Assembly (NCBI GenBank): GCA_964404825.1
Contig: CAYOLQ010000176.1
Coordinates: forward strand, 1 to 5,759
Reading direction: 5' to 3'
Length of the DNA stretch: 5,759 nt
Origin: JACJXF01 sp964404825
Lineage (GTDB): Bacteria; Bacteroidota; Bacteroidia; Bacteroidales; GCA-2748055
In this document: positions 5,386-5,759 of the stretch, piece after piece
Layout of the letters: each line of letters opens with the position of its first letter
Numbering within the stretch: position 1 is the stretch's first letter
Notes under the pieces: generated by a model
What the model saw: only the letters and a program-made list of their open reading frames with translations
What the model was told of the DNA's origin: nothing
The model's database searches: none
Position numbers and translations under genes: made by a program

Positions 5386-5394
5386 GTTCTTTGA
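5386..5394 (+). promoter_or_regulatory. boxA-like element after P4 (GTTCTTTGA)
   Basis: It starts 24 nt after the end of the P4 -7 element and is followed by AAAATATTGAA. Every transcript from P1-P4 would carry this copy, so it is the most likely functional antitermination box of the leader. I recall GTTCTTTGAAA as common in Bacteroidota rRNA leaders. Confidence 0.6.
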
Positions 5395-5462
5395 AAATAT
5401 TGAAAAGGTAAAAAGGTCAAATGCAACTGAAAATTCTTTTTTAGGTAATAATGTAATGGATC

Positions 5463-5480
5463 TTGAGCAACTCAACTTTT
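5463..5480 (+). other. Small hairpin with U-tract in the 16S leader
   Basis: TTGAG (5463-5467), loop CAA and CTCAA (5471-5475), followed by CTTTT. The stem has only 5 bp, so it is weak as a terminator. It may be a processing or folding element just before mature 16S, or chance. Confidence 0.3.
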
Positions 5481-5487
5481 TATAATT

Positions 5488-5759
5488 ACAATGAAGAGTT
5501 TGATCCTGGCTCAGGATGAACGCTAGCGGCAGGCCTAACACATGCAAGTCGAGGGGTAACAGGTTTAGCAATAAATGCTGACGACCGGCGCACGGGTGAG
5601 TATCGCGTTTGCAACCTACCTTTAACTGGGGGATAGCCCGGAGAAATTCGGATTAATACCCCATAACACTATGAAGAGGCATTTCTTTATATTTAAAGCT
5701 CCGGCGGTTAAAGATGGGCATGCGTGACATTAGCTTGTTGGTGAGGTAACGGCTCACCA
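5488..5759 (+). rRNA. rrs: 16S ribosomal RNA, 5' part (runs off right edge)
   Basis: AGAGTTTGATCCTGGCTCAG, the universal 27F site (E. coli position 8 onward), starts at 5495, putting the mature 5' end near 5488. Downstream landmarks are GATGAACGCTAGCGGCAGGC, ACACATGCAAGTCGAG, CGCACGGGTGAG, the Bacteroidota-like CCCGGAGAAATTCGG and ATTAATACCCCATA, and GGTGAGGTAACGGCTCACCA at the edge (about E. coli position 280). About 272 nt of V1-V2 are present. V1 is short, with a TTAGCA/TGCTGA stem near 5567-5582. The pattern suggests Bacteroidales or Marinilabiliales. It is transcribed divergently from the glycosyltransferase-pyrC operon. Confidence 0.97.

Noticed and set aside
5305..5571. Minus-strand reading frame antisense to the rRNA leader and 16S start
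   Set aside because: It overlaps promoter P4 and the 16S gene and translates to low-complexity Leu/Phe/Ser-rich sequence.

Overview
The window looks like a chromosomal segment of a Bacteroidota bacterium, probably Bacteroidales or Marinilabiliales. The evidence is the 5' part of a 16S rRNA gene with a Bacteroidia-type V1-V2 region, promoters of the Bacteroidota type (TTTG, 19-21 nt, TAnnTTTG), A/T-rich start regions without Shine-Dalgarno sequences, and a dihydroorotase with the DDQVHFREPG motif that I recall from this phylum. The family calls rest on remembered motifs; no search was run.

Layout. Positions 1-567 (minus) hold the N-terminal 189 residues of a secreted TIM-barrel glycoside-hydrolase-like protein that runs off the left edge. 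Positions 568-806 are non-coding and contain a perfect 9-bp inverted repeat just upstream of that gene. Positions 807-2192 (minus) encode an aspartate kinase of the type found in ectoine clusters (Ask_Ect-like), with no ectoine gene in view. Positions 2193-2467 are non-coding, with a candidate promoter for the kinase and a two-hairpin REP/BIME-like element. Positions 2468-4547 (minus) carry a two-gene operon: a polyprenol-phosphate mannosyltransferase-like family 2 glycosyltransferase with a GTG start, followed after 1 nt by class I dihydroorotase (pyrC).

Positions 4548-5487 contain no credible gene. About 4630-4990 is a patchwork of four degenerate arrays with 7-8 bp periods; the first and last are inverted relative to each other. 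From 5036 to 5394, four promoters point toward the rRNA gene. Each is followed at nearly constant distance by a boxA-like GTTCTTTGA element, and the promoters are spaced 105, 105 and 85 bp apart. The 16S rRNA gene starts near 5488 and leaves the window at 5759.

The coding genes are housekeeping or carbohydrate-related: pyrimidine synthesis, aspartate-family metabolism, lipid-linked sugar donor synthesis and a secreted hydrolase. No defence system, CRISPR array or mobile-element gene is visible. The most unusual content is non-coding: the short-period array region and the four-fold promoter/boxA leader that it adjoins. I see no clear sign of a new protein-based system.
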